Below, one piece after another: positions 1-8,007 of a stretch of DNA of 64,000 nucleotides. Within the stretch, counting starts at the first letter, position 1, and each line of letters opens with the position of its first letter. Below the pieces are notes generated by a model. That model saw nothing but the letters and a program-made list of their open reading frames with translations, searched no databases and had not been told where the DNA came from. The position numbers and the translations under genes were made by a program. The stretch comes from Candidatus Marimicrobium litorale. GTDB lineage: Bacteria; Pseudomonadota; Gammaproteobacteria; Pseudomonadales; Halieaceae. Location of the stretch: assembly GCF_026262645.1 (NCBI RefSeq), contig NZ_SHNO01000001.1, positions 2,046,001 through 2,110,000 of the forward strand, given 5' to 3'.

Positions 1-805
1 TAGCTCGCAGTTCAGCCCACTCTTTAGTTATAGCTGATCCATCGAACTGCTGTTCCTCAAACATACGCCCATTGGACATATTGCCGTTGTGGGGTATCGC
101 CAGCACCTGTCCGCCTGTATTTTTCTCGTACGCTGCCATCCAACGCCACAAATCTAATGGGTCTTGAGTTTCAAATGTCGTTAACGGCAATGTACCCTTT
201 GTGCGATCTGCGCCATCACGAAAAATGACATTCCGATGAAGGTTATTTCCCCCATCTGCGTTGACAGTCCACTCAAACGCAATGAAGGTAGTGAACTCGC
301 CCGGCTTGTTATAGTTCTCAGCTGCTTCCACCGTTTTCTCCCATGCAATCTTCATCCACTTGGGATCCGTTACCACGGCAGGCAATCTTTCTTCCGATTG
401 CATCAAAATCAATTCACTTTTGGCAGCGGCCGCAGCCTCATCATTGCCGGAGTTCAAGGCGTCACCCCAGCCCTTTACAACGCTGTCCGCCAGCATCTCG
501 GGGTTGCCAGCCACCACTTCGTTGATAACACCCATTGCATCTGAATGATCGGTGATCATAAACCAATCATAGGGCCGGCCCAGCCGCACTTTCAAACCCG
601 TGTTAGAAACCACCTCCTCACCAATTGCGAGCCGGTAGGCTTCATCTGGCGTCTTTACAGCACCATCCAAGCCGGCATCAACTGACCAACCTGTATGAAC
701 ATGCGTGTCGCCGAAAAAAACATCCGCTGGATAGGTGTCTGCGTAAATGCTTCCCGATAATGTTAGTGCAAGTATCAAACCAAAAGATTTTTTTATAATT
801 TTCAT
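1..805 (-). CDS. DUF3604 family exported protein, C-terminus cut by window edge
   Basis: This reading frame starts at an ATG (805) behind AGGAG and runs off the left end, giving 268 residues. A signal peptide (residues 1-22, ending SIYA) is followed by the metal-site-like motif GDTHVHT (32-38), then ITDHSD, an FEWT motif and IPHNGN. These appear in the same order in the complete DUF3604 protein at 17809-19680, so the two are paralogs. DUF3604 proteins have a PHP-like fold with conserved His and Asp residues, but no established reaction. The missing part should carry the distal motif that reads STDSH in the paralog. Nothing is visible upstream that ties the gene to a pathway. The family call is firm and the function is unknown. 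Confidence 0.85.
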   Translation of the reverse strand, partial: MKIIKKSFGLILALTLSGSIYADTYPADVFFGDTHVHTGWSVDAGLDGAVKTPDEAYRLAIGEEVVSNTGLKVRLGRPYDWFMITDHSDAMGVINEVVAGNPEMLADSVVKGWGDALNSGNDEAAAAAKSELILMQSEERLPAVVTDPKWMKIAWEKTVEAAENYNKPGEFTTFIAFEWTVNADGGNNLHRNVIFRDGADRTKGTLPLTTFETQDPLDLWRWMAAYEKNTGGQVLAIPHNGNMSNGRMFEEQQFDGSAITKEWAELRA

Positions 806-1136
806 GTTGGGGCTCCTGAGCAGAATCGGCAAGGAAAAACAGATGATCATTAGTCAATCTAGAGAGGCTTTGCCCTGTCAAATAGGGGATCAATACGCTA
901 ATGAAACCGCTTCTCAATCTAGAGCAATCTCTACATTTGTCAACGCCAGGGATAAAAGAAGCAACGTAAAAACTGTTGGCGCTCAAAACATGCCGAATCG
1001 CGTTTTGGTATAAACGGGGTATTAGTAGACGAGCGCTCTTGCGGCGTTAAACCAAGACTCAGGCCGGTTCGGCGTAGAGTCTGCCAAGTTGGCGAAATGG
1101 TCGCAGCTCAACGGGGATGCGACTGCTGAGTCTAGT
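806..1136. other. intergenic region, no gene seen
   Basis: This stretch separates the start of the DUF3604 gene from the stop of the radical SAM gene, both on the minus strand, so it should carry the DUF3604 promoter. The ten bases CAATCTAGAG occur twice, about 60 bases apart (near 855 and 915), as a direct repeat that could be a binding site pair or chance. No credible coding frame, RNA gene or terminator was seen. Confidence 0.4.
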
Positions 1137-3041
1137 TCAGTAGAATCTTATTTCCGATGCCAATTCCCATGCATCGGCATGACTGGGGCCCTCATCAAAT
1201 ACCGTGTCTTCGATTTGAGCGGAATCTGCTACAACGGTGAGCTTCCCCTCGTCCCATTGCGCAAGGTGCGTAATGTGGCCATTCATTCCATCAATCGAGG
1301 CGACGTCCTTGATCTGTTTTATATAAGATACGATGTCATATTCGAGTGTAATCTCGTAAGGATACTTGCGACCTGTGCGTGGCATCGTGGCCTGCTGCGC
1401 CTGCGTTAGGGAACGAATTACCGGATCAGTAAGCTCTATGCCATACTCCCGCTCGGCAAATCGCATGATTTCCTCATAGTAAGCCTCTGGGTTTTCAAAC
1501 AGAAAGTTCGCATTTTCCGACCAGGCAATGCTAGCCCAATCTCGATAATTACCGCTCTGAATCACCTCATTCAAGACACGGGATGATATCGTCAGGCTCG
1601 GATCATTGGCTAAAACTGAACCTAACCAACGTCGAAGAAACGCGATAGCGGGAATCTGATGATCTATCTGTAAAAAATAGAGGATATATTTCAACACCCC
1701 ATAGCGGACATGAAAAAGGTACGAAACGTAAATCAATTTCATTGTTTGCATGTCTTCTGAGGAGAAACTGGAGGTTGATTGCACCATATCGTCGTCTGTC
1801 GCCAGTATTTGGTATTGCTCTCGATAGCTCACCTCGGCCATGGGTGCATTGGGCATCATGGAGGTGTAGTTAGCGTTGGCAGCGACCTTCCAATCAAAAC
1901 AAAATTGTAGATCGTTGGCGAAACTGTCCACAGTCTGCCCCGGAAGCCCGACCATCAAATCAGACGCCATCGGGATATTTTCCGAGTTAAAGTACGTCAT
2001 CATTTTTTCGTACGCTTCGGTCTTAATATTGTCACGCGCGATGGCTTTCAAAACGTCGCGATCGGTAGTTTGCAAGGCTATGATACCGGTGGGCAACAGC
2101 CCCCCTTCGTGCAGAATCTTGATTACGGCCATCAAACGACGACCACCATTCTTAGCGAAATTCGTGGCAACACGAAGCGGGTAACCGGTTCTTCGCCTGA
2201 CATCAACCAGCGCCTTGGCTATTTCAATATCCTGCTCCAACATGCCGAAATTAGCATCCGCTATAAATATAGCTTGGGATCGTCTTTTAGCTATATATTC
2301 AATCTCTTCGAAGACACGTCCCGGCGCAAATTTAGTTACCTTAGATAAGGTTGCAGAGCCCCAATCACAATAAGTACAACCATAAGGACAACCGCGGTTC
2401 GTCTCGAGAATAGTGGATGGCAAATCCTCGAACCAAGGCTCAAACTCACCCGTCATATAGGGAGAGGGTAGTACATTGATATCAGTTAACCGCTGCCGAT
2501 CCGGAGTCCTTTTGAACGCATCGCCGCATCGATACACAATACCCGTGACGCCCTCGAGCTTGTTGAAATCACGTTTCCGGCGCGGCGCCGAGGCAAAAAT
2601 CTCGAGGATCTCGGCCAGCGCCAATTCACCCTCGCCAATGACGGCAACATCCACGAAAGGATTTTCGCGAAGAAAGCTTTCGGTTTCCCCTTGGTATTTC
2701 GGAACATGTGGCCCACCAAAAATGATCATACTACCTGGCGATATTGCCTTGATGTGCTTAGCCGCCTTTATATTCAGCTCGTGATTCCACACATAAGAAG
2801 AAAACAAACAGACGGGGTTTGGGGACTGAGTTACCTTGCCATAGATTGTTTTAAGCGGCGCTCCTTCGTGGCCGGCCACCAAGACACGATTGATGTTGTA
2901 CGCGCCTTCAAGCATCCCATCCTTATAGCTTCTGGCATATGCGGTCAGCATGCCCAGCGCAAGGTAGGGAAGAGCCGATAACTCTCTCTCCAACACTAGC
3001 GGTAACACGACTACTTTAGGTTTGGATTTTATATTACTCAC
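1137..3041 (-). CDS. B12-binding-type radical SAM protein
   Basis: A 634-residue protein starting at GTG. The first 170 or so residues look like the Rossmann-type cobalamin-binding domain that precedes many radical SAM cores, with a GGPHVP stretch and a VIGEGE motif. The radical SAM cluster motif CPYGCTYC lies near residues 217-224 in the context NRGCPYGCTYCDWG, typical of the family's CxxxCxxC [4Fe-4S] site. The classic DxHxxG cobalamin ligand motif is not obvious, so B12 may be bound base-off without a protein His ligand, or not bound. Family members carry out methylations or ring rearrangements in lipid and natural-product pathways. No partner biosynthetic gene is adjacent, so the substrate is unknown. 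The C-terminal 200 residues have no domain I recognise. Confidence 0.85.
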   Translation of the reverse strand: MSNIKSKPKVVVLPLVLERELSALPYLALGMLTAYARSYKDGMLEGAYNINRVLVAGHEGAPLKTIYGKVTQSPNPVCLFSSYVWNHELNIKAAKHIKAISPGSMIIFGGPHVPKYQGETESFLRENPFVDVAVIGEGELALAEILEIFASAPRRKRDFNKLEGVTGIVYRCGDAFKRTPDRQRLTDINVLPSPYMTGEFEPWFEDLPSTILETNRGCPYGCTYCDWGSATLSKVTKFAPGRVFEEIEYIAKRRSQAIFIADANFGMLEQDIEIAKALVDVRRRTGYPLRVATNFAKNGGRRLMAVIKILHEGGLLPTGIIALQTTDRDVLKAIARDNIKTEAYEKMMTYFNSENIPMASDLMVGLPGQTVDSFANDLQFCFDWKVAANANYTSMMPNAPMAEVSYREQYQILATDDDMVQSTSSFSSEDMQTMKLIYVSYLFHVRYGVLKYILYFLQIDHQIPAIAFLRRWLGSVLANDPSLTISSRVLNEVIQSGNYRDWASIAWSENANFLFENPEAYYEEIMRFAEREYGIELTDPVIRSLTQAQQATMPRTGRKYPYEITLEYDIVSYIKQIKDVASIDGMNGHITHLAQWDEGKLTVVADSAQIEDTVFDEGPSHADAWELASEIRFY

Positions 3042-3567
3042 AACGAAATCATCCTGTTGTGCAAAGCCAATGTCCGACTATAAAGAACAAATAAACGAAA
3101 ACGCTTCAGTAGCGAGGGAAAAATCAACAGGTAAATACAGGAAATGTCGTCTGCTGAACCTGCTTTTTGCGTCTATACACAGCCGCCTCGCATATATTCT
3201 TCGTGCGACTCACTGAACTTTCGGTCACTCCGAGACAATACTATGGGAGTTTTTCGAGCCAAGAACAAGACAGAACACGGCATCCGCGGCAAATTGTCGA
3301 AGTAGAAATCACGAAAAACCGTTGAAACTACTAAAAGAACCGAAAAACAGTGATGTCAGTCCTCGGAAGCGCTGGCTAAACACTGAACGCCGCTCACCAA
3401 GCTTTCTGTATTTTCTCTTGCCAGTTGCCGGCCGCCGAAAGCGGAATTGTCGGCACCGCCCTGTACATTAACTACTTAAATCGTGTGGTTATTAAGTTGA
3501 GGAACGACGTTTCTGAGCATCAGAGGGGAAACACACTGAATAAGAAACAAAAACTGATGGGGCAAAT
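3042..3567. other. intergenic region, no convincing gene
   Basis: About 525 bases between the radical SAM start and the GST stop. It should include the promoter of the radical SAM gene. A 48-codon plus-strand frame opens at 3070 but has no ribosome binding site and no recognisable product. A weak hairpin followed by TTTTT lies near 3225-3257. I see no RNA gene, repeat or mobile element. Confidence 0.4.
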
Positions 3568-4212
3568 TTATGACGCAGGCGCAACCGCCTCCGGCCCGGC
3601 GATCGCCATCGCCTTTTGATAGGCAGCCCGCCCCTTTATGCGCTCCAGATAGGCGCAAGTATTCGGCAGCGAAGCGTCAATCGGACGAGCCCCCAACATT
3701 TCTAGCGAAGTTAAATTGAACGCCACCATAACATCCGCGCAGGTAAATCGCTTGGCGCCCAGATAGTCCGAGTCGCCCAGTCGCTGCTCCAAGTAGCTAT
3801 ACAAACCGTTTTCACGGCGTTGCATTACATCTACTATTTGACCACCCGACGACAAATCACCACCGCCAGCCTGATAGGCCATCTTCATAAATAAAACGGA
3901 CTGAAAATTGTTATTGAACTGCATCCAGTAAAGGTAATGTGGATAGTCCTCATCTTCCTGCGTAACGGACAGACAACCGCCGCCGTAGCGATGCGACAGA
4001 TACTCCACAATGGCAGTAGACTCTGCCATAACAACATCACCATCCTCTATCACGGGCGCCGTGCCCACCGGGTGTAACTCACGGTATTCAGCTGGCGCAA
4101 GGAAATCGTCTCCACGGTTGTACCACTTCAGATGGTAGGGCTGCTCGAGCTCTTCCATCATCCACACCACACGATCAGACTGCGATATACCCAGGTGATG
4201 AATGGTTACCAT
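3568..4212 (-). CDS. glutathione S-transferase family protein
   Basis: A 214-residue protein of the usual cytosolic GST length, with ATG preceded by GAGGG. The thioredoxin-fold N-terminal domain shows GISQSDRV, with candidate catalytic serines 10 and 12. It has the VGTAPVI stretch with the cis-proline at residue 53, and the glutathione-gamma-Glu binding ES pair at 64-65. The all-helical C-terminal domain follows from about residue 90. GSTs conjugate or reduce electrophiles with glutathione in the cytoplasm. It sits alone, 41 bases downstream of a small membrane protein gene on the same strand. The substrate cannot be read from sequence. Confidence 0.9.
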   Translation of the reverse strand: MVTIHHLGISQSDRVVWMMEELEQPYHLKWYNRGDDFLAPAEYRELHPVGTAPVIEDGDVVMAESTAIVEYLSHRYGGGCLSVTQEDEDYPHYLYWMQFNNNFQSVLFMKMAYQAGGGDLSSGGQIVDVMQRRENGLYSYLEQRLGDSDYLGAKRFTCADVMVAFNLTSLEMLGARPIDASLPNTCAYLERIKGRAAYQKAMAIAGPEAVAPAS

Positions 4213-4253
4213 AGCGATTCCCTCAAATTGTTAAAAAACAGTCCCATTAGTCT

Positions 4254-4571
4254 TCAGGCTTCCGAATCCAGTTTCCATACGCACTGCGAAGAGCTTGAAA
4301 GACAAATCGTTACCGCTTTTATTTCAGCGCGCCTTTTCTCGCTTTCGCGGAACACCGCAACTGTGAATGCGATGCCTCCGAACACTAGCAGGTGTGCCAG
4401 CCAGACGAGCCCAAAATTATATATAGACAAAAACGAAAGTGAAAATACCATGCTCCACATCCAGCCGAGTACCTGCATAAAGTAGTGCTGCGAGGCCAAA
4501 TCTAGGTGTCTCAGGGGGCTCCGCCGATTATCCATTACAGCGCCCCAACTCTCCGTCACGAATTCTTTCAT
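4254..4571 (-). CDS. small membrane protein of unknown function
   Basis: A 105-residue frame with a strong ribosome site (AGGAGAGG, eight bases before the ATG). Residues 30-72 are hydrophobic and aromatic-rich and form two likely membrane helices (around YFMQVLGWMW and LVWLAHLLVFGGIAF). A charged stretch (RESEKRRAE) and a short soluble tail follow. No family is recognised. It lies between the cytochrome c and GST genes on the same strand, but gaps of 41 and 132 bases make co-transcription uncertain. The ribosome site and coherent topology argue that it is real. Confidence 0.65.
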   Translation of the reverse strand: MKEFVTESWGAVMDNRRSPLRHLDLASQHYFMQVLGWMWSMVFSLSFLSIYNFGLVWLAHLLVFGGIAFTVAVFRESEKRRAEIKAVTICLSSSSQCVWKLDSEA

Positions 4572-4703
4572 ACTATGTCCTCTCCTCTTGTTCTATTCAC
4601 TGTCGAGTACAGGTGCCACATTGGCTCGTTCTGACTGAAACTTCGACGCGACTCCAAATACTCCCCGCCACCTGCAGCCTCTTTGCTGCTTGCCCAATAA
4701 CCC

Positions 4704-5138
4704 TCATAAACTCTGCACGAACGCAGCGATATTGTTCATGTCGTCGGAGCTGAGCGCGCTAGCTTGGCTCCACATCAAAGCACTCTGCGTGCCCCGGGTT
4801 TCCCCGTTTTTGTACTGCACAAGTTTCGCCACCAACTCCTCCGGGGGCTGGCCGGCCAGAGCAGGACCTATTCCGCCCTCACCGTTTGCACCATGACACG
4901 CGATACAGCCAATGTAAGCTGCCTTGCCGAGTTCTTCGGGTGATGCCTCAGCTTTCGCCAGCGCCTTAGCCTGAGCGACAGCAACTATGCCCCCTGTCTC
5001 GTCCTTCCACGCTTCATAACATTCCCCGACACACGCGTGCACCCCTTCGCGAGAGTACTGGTTTGCGTTTATCGCCCACAAAGGCAGACCGATTGCAAAA
5101 CCCAGAAAAAGAAACAGAAAAATATTCGACTTGGACAT
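4704..5138 (-). CDS. membrane-anchored class I cytochrome c
   Basis: A 144-residue protein with ATG behind GAGGTAG. Residues 5-23 form an uncleaved signal anchor, so the haem domain would face the periplasm. The haem motif is CIACH (C78, C81, H82), followed by the G-rich segment typical of small class I cytochromes. The likely axial methionine is M122 in ALMWSQA, before the closing helix. Two extra cysteines (C36 and C40) lie just after the membrane anchor and could form a disulfide or bind a metal. Electron partners are not evident from the neighbours. It could serve an oxidase or a periplasmic dehydrogenase. Confidence 0.88.
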   Translation of the reverse strand: MSKSNIFLFLFLGFAIGLPLWAINANQYSREGVHACVGECYEAWKDETGGIVAVAQAKALAKAEASPEELGKAAYIGCIACHGANGEGGIGPALAGQPPEELVAKLVQYKNGETRGTQSALMWSQASALSSDDMNNIAAFVQSL

Positions 5139-5501
5139 AACTACCTCATAACAATGTATATAATTTTTTACGCAGGTCTGCAGGGTATGGTTCAGGTGAC
5201 TCTTTATCGGAAATCGACAAGAGCCTTTTTTTAAAAGGAAGGAACAACGTGACGAGTGCGGGAGTCACTCGGTCTATTCTGTGTCTATTAATGCGACGAC
5301 TTGGCCGTTATCGTTTCGCCAACTAGGCTGAATCATTTTTTTGACTGCCCTTTTTCATCAACGTTCTCCAGGGGCGCCCATCACACACGTCATAATTACT
5401 GCACTTGTCCGTGCAACCCCTGCAAGGCAAGCGCGGGTGATGACCCGATCTCGAGGTTGCATCTTGTCCGTTCTCAACCCTCTCGTCTTGCTGGACCATG
5501 C
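5139..5501. other. intergenic region upstream of cytochrome c
   Basis: About 360 bases holding the presumed cytochrome c promoter. CCTTTT and AAAAGG form a short inverted repeat at 5224-5238. Two overlapping frames of about 90 codons on opposite strands have no ribosome sites and no protein-like composition, so I regard them as chance. Confidence 0.4.
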
Positions 5502-5945
5502 CTACGTTGCTCCCTGGCCAAGCCGTGCCGGTGGCGCGAGCACCACAATCGCAACACCGTTTCGCGCCCAAGCTGAGAGACAAGCAACCAGAGGGGACAG
5601 CAACCCCGATAGTTTGCCTGTTCGTGACACCGGCTTTCCGTCCATGAGCACTAACGCGTGCGCCGAACGCAATTTTCCTCCCAGAAAATACTCAACTTTT
5701 GGTTGATTGAGCAGGTTCTTCACCCAGAAAGACCGGTTTCCGCGCACGGTGCTTATGACTCGAAAACGCCCAAATTTAAAGCTCAAAAGAGGTGTCCGCC
5801 GTTTTCTTCCTGTCTTAAAACCTATAGATTCCAGCACAATCAAAGCACCGGGCATCCGCGAAGGCGAAGCAATACCGCTGCGCACCGCGGGCTCGACGAC
5901 TGCATTCATTTTCCGAAAAACACGCTGTTCCAAACTGTCATTCAC
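5502..5945 (-). CDS. F420-type (DDN-like) nitroreductase/quinone reductase family protein
   Basis: A 147-residue protein starting at GTG, seven bases after GAGGA. It matches the length and pattern of the deazaflavin-dependent nitroreductase family (DDN/DUF385). A GFKTGRKRRTPLL segment near residues 41-53 is followed by a short beta-barrel with NPxV-like NQPKVEY and the GGKLRSAHA strand. Mycobacterial relatives use reduced F420 to reduce quinones or nitro compounds. Some proteobacterial relatives may use another flavin, and no F420 biosynthesis gene is visible here. The C-terminus carries a hydrophobic stretch (LLSPLVACLSAW) that could associate with the membrane. The next gene downstream in the same direction is the cytochrome c. 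Confidence 0.7.
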   Translation of the reverse strand: MNDSLEQRVFRKMNAVVEPAVRSGIASPSRMPGALIVLESIGFKTGRKRRTPLLSFKFGRFRVISTVRGNRSFWVKNLLNQPKVEYFLGGKLRSAHALVLMDGKPVSRTGKLSGLLSPLVACLSAWARNGVAIVVLAPPARLGQGAT

Positions 5946-5965
5946 GCCGCAGTCCTCGTGGTCAT

Positions 5966-7153
5966 TTAAACAAAAAAATCGCCGTTATCGGCACCCAGCA
6001 TGATTGAACCCAGATTCCGTGCGAAGGAGGTGGGGTTGTTCGCTACGTGCGCCCTCGCAGTGTGTATGTCTAAAAAACGCTGTTGAATTTCACTACCAAG
6101 AAACACCGACGAACCCCCGGCCGAAGAGAACAGTGAATCCACGACTTCAATCGACTTTTCGATGACCAGCGATGCCTGGTAGCGATAAAGAATGCGGTCA
6201 TCAATGGCTATAGCTTCACCCTCTCGGAGAGCATCCATCATTCGGTCAAAGTTCGTATACATGACACCGCTCATCTCCTCGATGGTATTACGAGCTTTGG
6301 CTATCCGCATTTGTGTTCCGGTATCCTGAGCCAATTTAGTGACGTCACCACTGGCCTTCCCTTTCACCAGTTCGGTGTACTGTCCAAGTGCGCTGCGCGC
6401 AGCACCAATGGCGGGTGTGGAGACAACTCGCACGAATAACTGTGCCCATGGCATTGAGTATAAAGTTGCGCTGTCTTCGGTAACTCCCGGATTCGTGCCC
6501 TCAAATCCATCAGATTGCTTGTGTGTTCGGTAATCTGGGACAAAGACATCGTCAACAACGATGTCGTTGGAACCCGTACCCTGCAAGCCCATAGAGTTCC
6601 AAGTGTCCTCTATTTTGTAATCGCTGCGCGGCAGCAAGAATGTTCTATAACTGCCATCCGGCAAGATACCGCCCAAAAGCACCCACGTGCAATGGTCGCA
6701 ACCGCTGCTCCATCCCCACCGACCGCTGAATTGGAACCCACCTTCTACGGGCGTTACTTTGCCCATCGGCGCATAGGAAGACGATACACGCGTGTGGATA
6801 TCATCACCCCATACGTCTTGCTGGGCTCGGCGATCCATTAGCGCCAGTTGAAATGCGTGAACCGAAACAATGCCGCAGGCCCACGCCGTGGACATACAGG
6901 CTTCGGCGATCGCTGCCTGTGCTCGAAAGAAATACTGCGGATCCACCTCGGCCCCGCCCCACTCGGCCGGCTGCAGGGCAAGGAAAAATCCTGCCTCTTG
7001 CAGGGCCTGTACGTTTTCGACGGGAACGCGCCTCTCTTCTCGCGCACGCGCCGCGTTTGCTCTAAGCATTGGTTGCAGAGCTTCAACGTTTCCCAGCATA
7101 GCTGCACCTGCTTCATCGCCCATTTGCACAGACCGTTTGACTGCCACGTTCAT
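5966..7153 (-). CDS. HsaA-like flavin-dependent monooxygenase (acyl-CoA dehydrogenase fold)
   Basis: A 395-residue protein, usual for group D two-component flavin monooxygenases, with ATG behind GGAG. The N-terminal helical domain is followed by the mid-domain beta region with FSGRWGWSSGCDHCTWVLLGG and the GLQGTGSNDIVVDDVFVP segment, typical of HsaA/acyl-CoA dehydrogenase relatives. HsaA hydroxylates an aromatic steroid intermediate using FMNH2 supplied by a reductase. The rest of the steroid ring-cleavage set (hsaB, hsaC, hsaD) is not nearby, so the substrate is open. The adjacent upstream gene encodes a flavin-binding reductase-like protein, 35 bases away on the same strand, which could act as its partner. 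Confidence 0.85.
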   Translation of the reverse strand: MNVAVKRSVQMGDEAGAAMLGNVEALQPMLRANAARAREERRVPVENVQALQEAGFFLALQPAEWGGAEVDPQYFFRAQAAIAEACMSTAWACGIVSVHAFQLALMDRRAQQDVWGDDIHTRVSSSYAPMGKVTPVEGGFQFSGRWGWSSGCDHCTWVLLGGILPDGSYRTFLLPRSDYKIEDTWNSMGLQGTGSNDIVVDDVFVPDYRTHKQSDGFEGTNPGVTEDSATLYSMPWAQLFVRVVSTPAIGAARSALGQYTELVKGKASGDVTKLAQDTGTQMRIAKARNTIEEMSGVMYTNFDRMMDALREGEAIAIDDRILYRYQASLVIEKSIEVVDSLFSSAGGSSVFLGSEIQQRFLDIHTARAHVANNPTSFARNLGSIMLGADNGDFFV

Positions 7154-7188
7154 GGAATCTCCTCGATTTATATCAATTCATCACTTTA

Positions 7189-7821
7189 CTAATCAATCTG
7201 TCGCGGGGGCAAGTCAGGTTTCGCATATGCCATCCGCTTCTCGCTCCCGCCGTTATGGTACGTATCCAGGCCTGACAGCGCTACAGTGCCGGCTGCGCCC
7301 AAATCCAGCGAGCTGTCTGGCCGGCAGGCCAACTCGGGTACGCAAGCCAGAACCACTTCACCAATCACCAGATGCGTACCGTTAATCTCTAACCGCATGT
7401 GCTGCCTCAACTCCAGACCCAACCTCACATTCGCTTCCCGCACCATAGGGGCCCGAAAACCCCCCTGCCAAACTGGGTTGAGGCCCGCGGCATCGAATTC
7501 CGACTCATCGGAAGAGTAACGGGCGGCCGTTTGATGAGCCTGCTCAATAATATCCACGGTCACGTGATTCACGCTAAAAACACCCGTTTCCAGTATGTTC
7601 CTCAGCGTGTGGCGCTCGTCACCGCCAGGCCGTATCACCAAACTAAACAGCGGCGGATGTGATCCCAGGTGTGTCAATGAACTCATAATCGCGAGGTTTG
7701 TCGCCCCCTCGCCATTACTCGTGCCTATCAGGTTTGCCGATTTAAAGCCTGACAGGCTGTTCACGAACGCCGCGCGAGCTCTCTTTTCCATGCCGGCGAT
7801 GCTAATCGTTTTTAACTTCAT
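7189..7821 (-). CDS. flavin reductase-like FMN-binding protein of photolyase-linked type
   Basis: About 210 residues, of the split-barrel flavin reductase family. Residues near FVNSLSGFKSANLIGT, the HTLRNILETGVFSVNH segment and the C-terminal SGLDTYH...YAKPDLPP ending resemble the flavin reductase-like proteins found beside photolyase genes in marine bacteria. The start is chosen at 7821 because GGAGGG lies five bases ahead. An in-frame ATG at 7833 begins upstream of that site. It is divergently transcribed from the sigma factor gene, 186 bases away. It may supply reduced flavin to the HsaA-like enzyme downstream, or belong with the photorepair cluster, or both. Confidence 0.8.
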   Translation of the reverse strand: MKLKTISIAGMEKRARAAFVNSLSGFKSANLIGTSNGEGATNLAIMSSLTHLGSHPPLFSLVIRPGGDERHTLRNILETGVFSVNHVTVDIIEQAHQTAARYSSDESEFDAAGLNPVWQGGFRAPMVREANVRLGLELRQHMRLEINGTHLVIGEVVLACVPELACRPDSSLDLGAAGTVALSGLDTYHNGGSEKRMAYAKPDLPPRQID

Positions 7822-8007
7822 TCTTCCCTCCATTATAGCTTACGCAGAAACACGTCAAATGGACCAGTCCGATGACGCCCCCACTCGTGCTGACCTCTTA
7901 CTATTTCGAAAAATAGCTCATCTCCGCGTTGCAAGTGGAGCGGCGCAACCATTGAGCCATTCGCATTTGTCCTGCGTACCTATTCAGGAATCACGAGGGT
8001 TATTACC

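Noticed and set aside
3042-3567. tRNA or small RNA gene in the gap
   Set aside because: No TTCGA-type loop, cloverleaf arms or strong terminator were seen.
5966-7821. Complete steroid ring-degradation set around the HsaA-like gene
   Set aside because: Only an HsaA-like oxygenase and a flavin reductase of the photolyase-linked kind are present. hsaC, hsaD and other pathway genes are absent.
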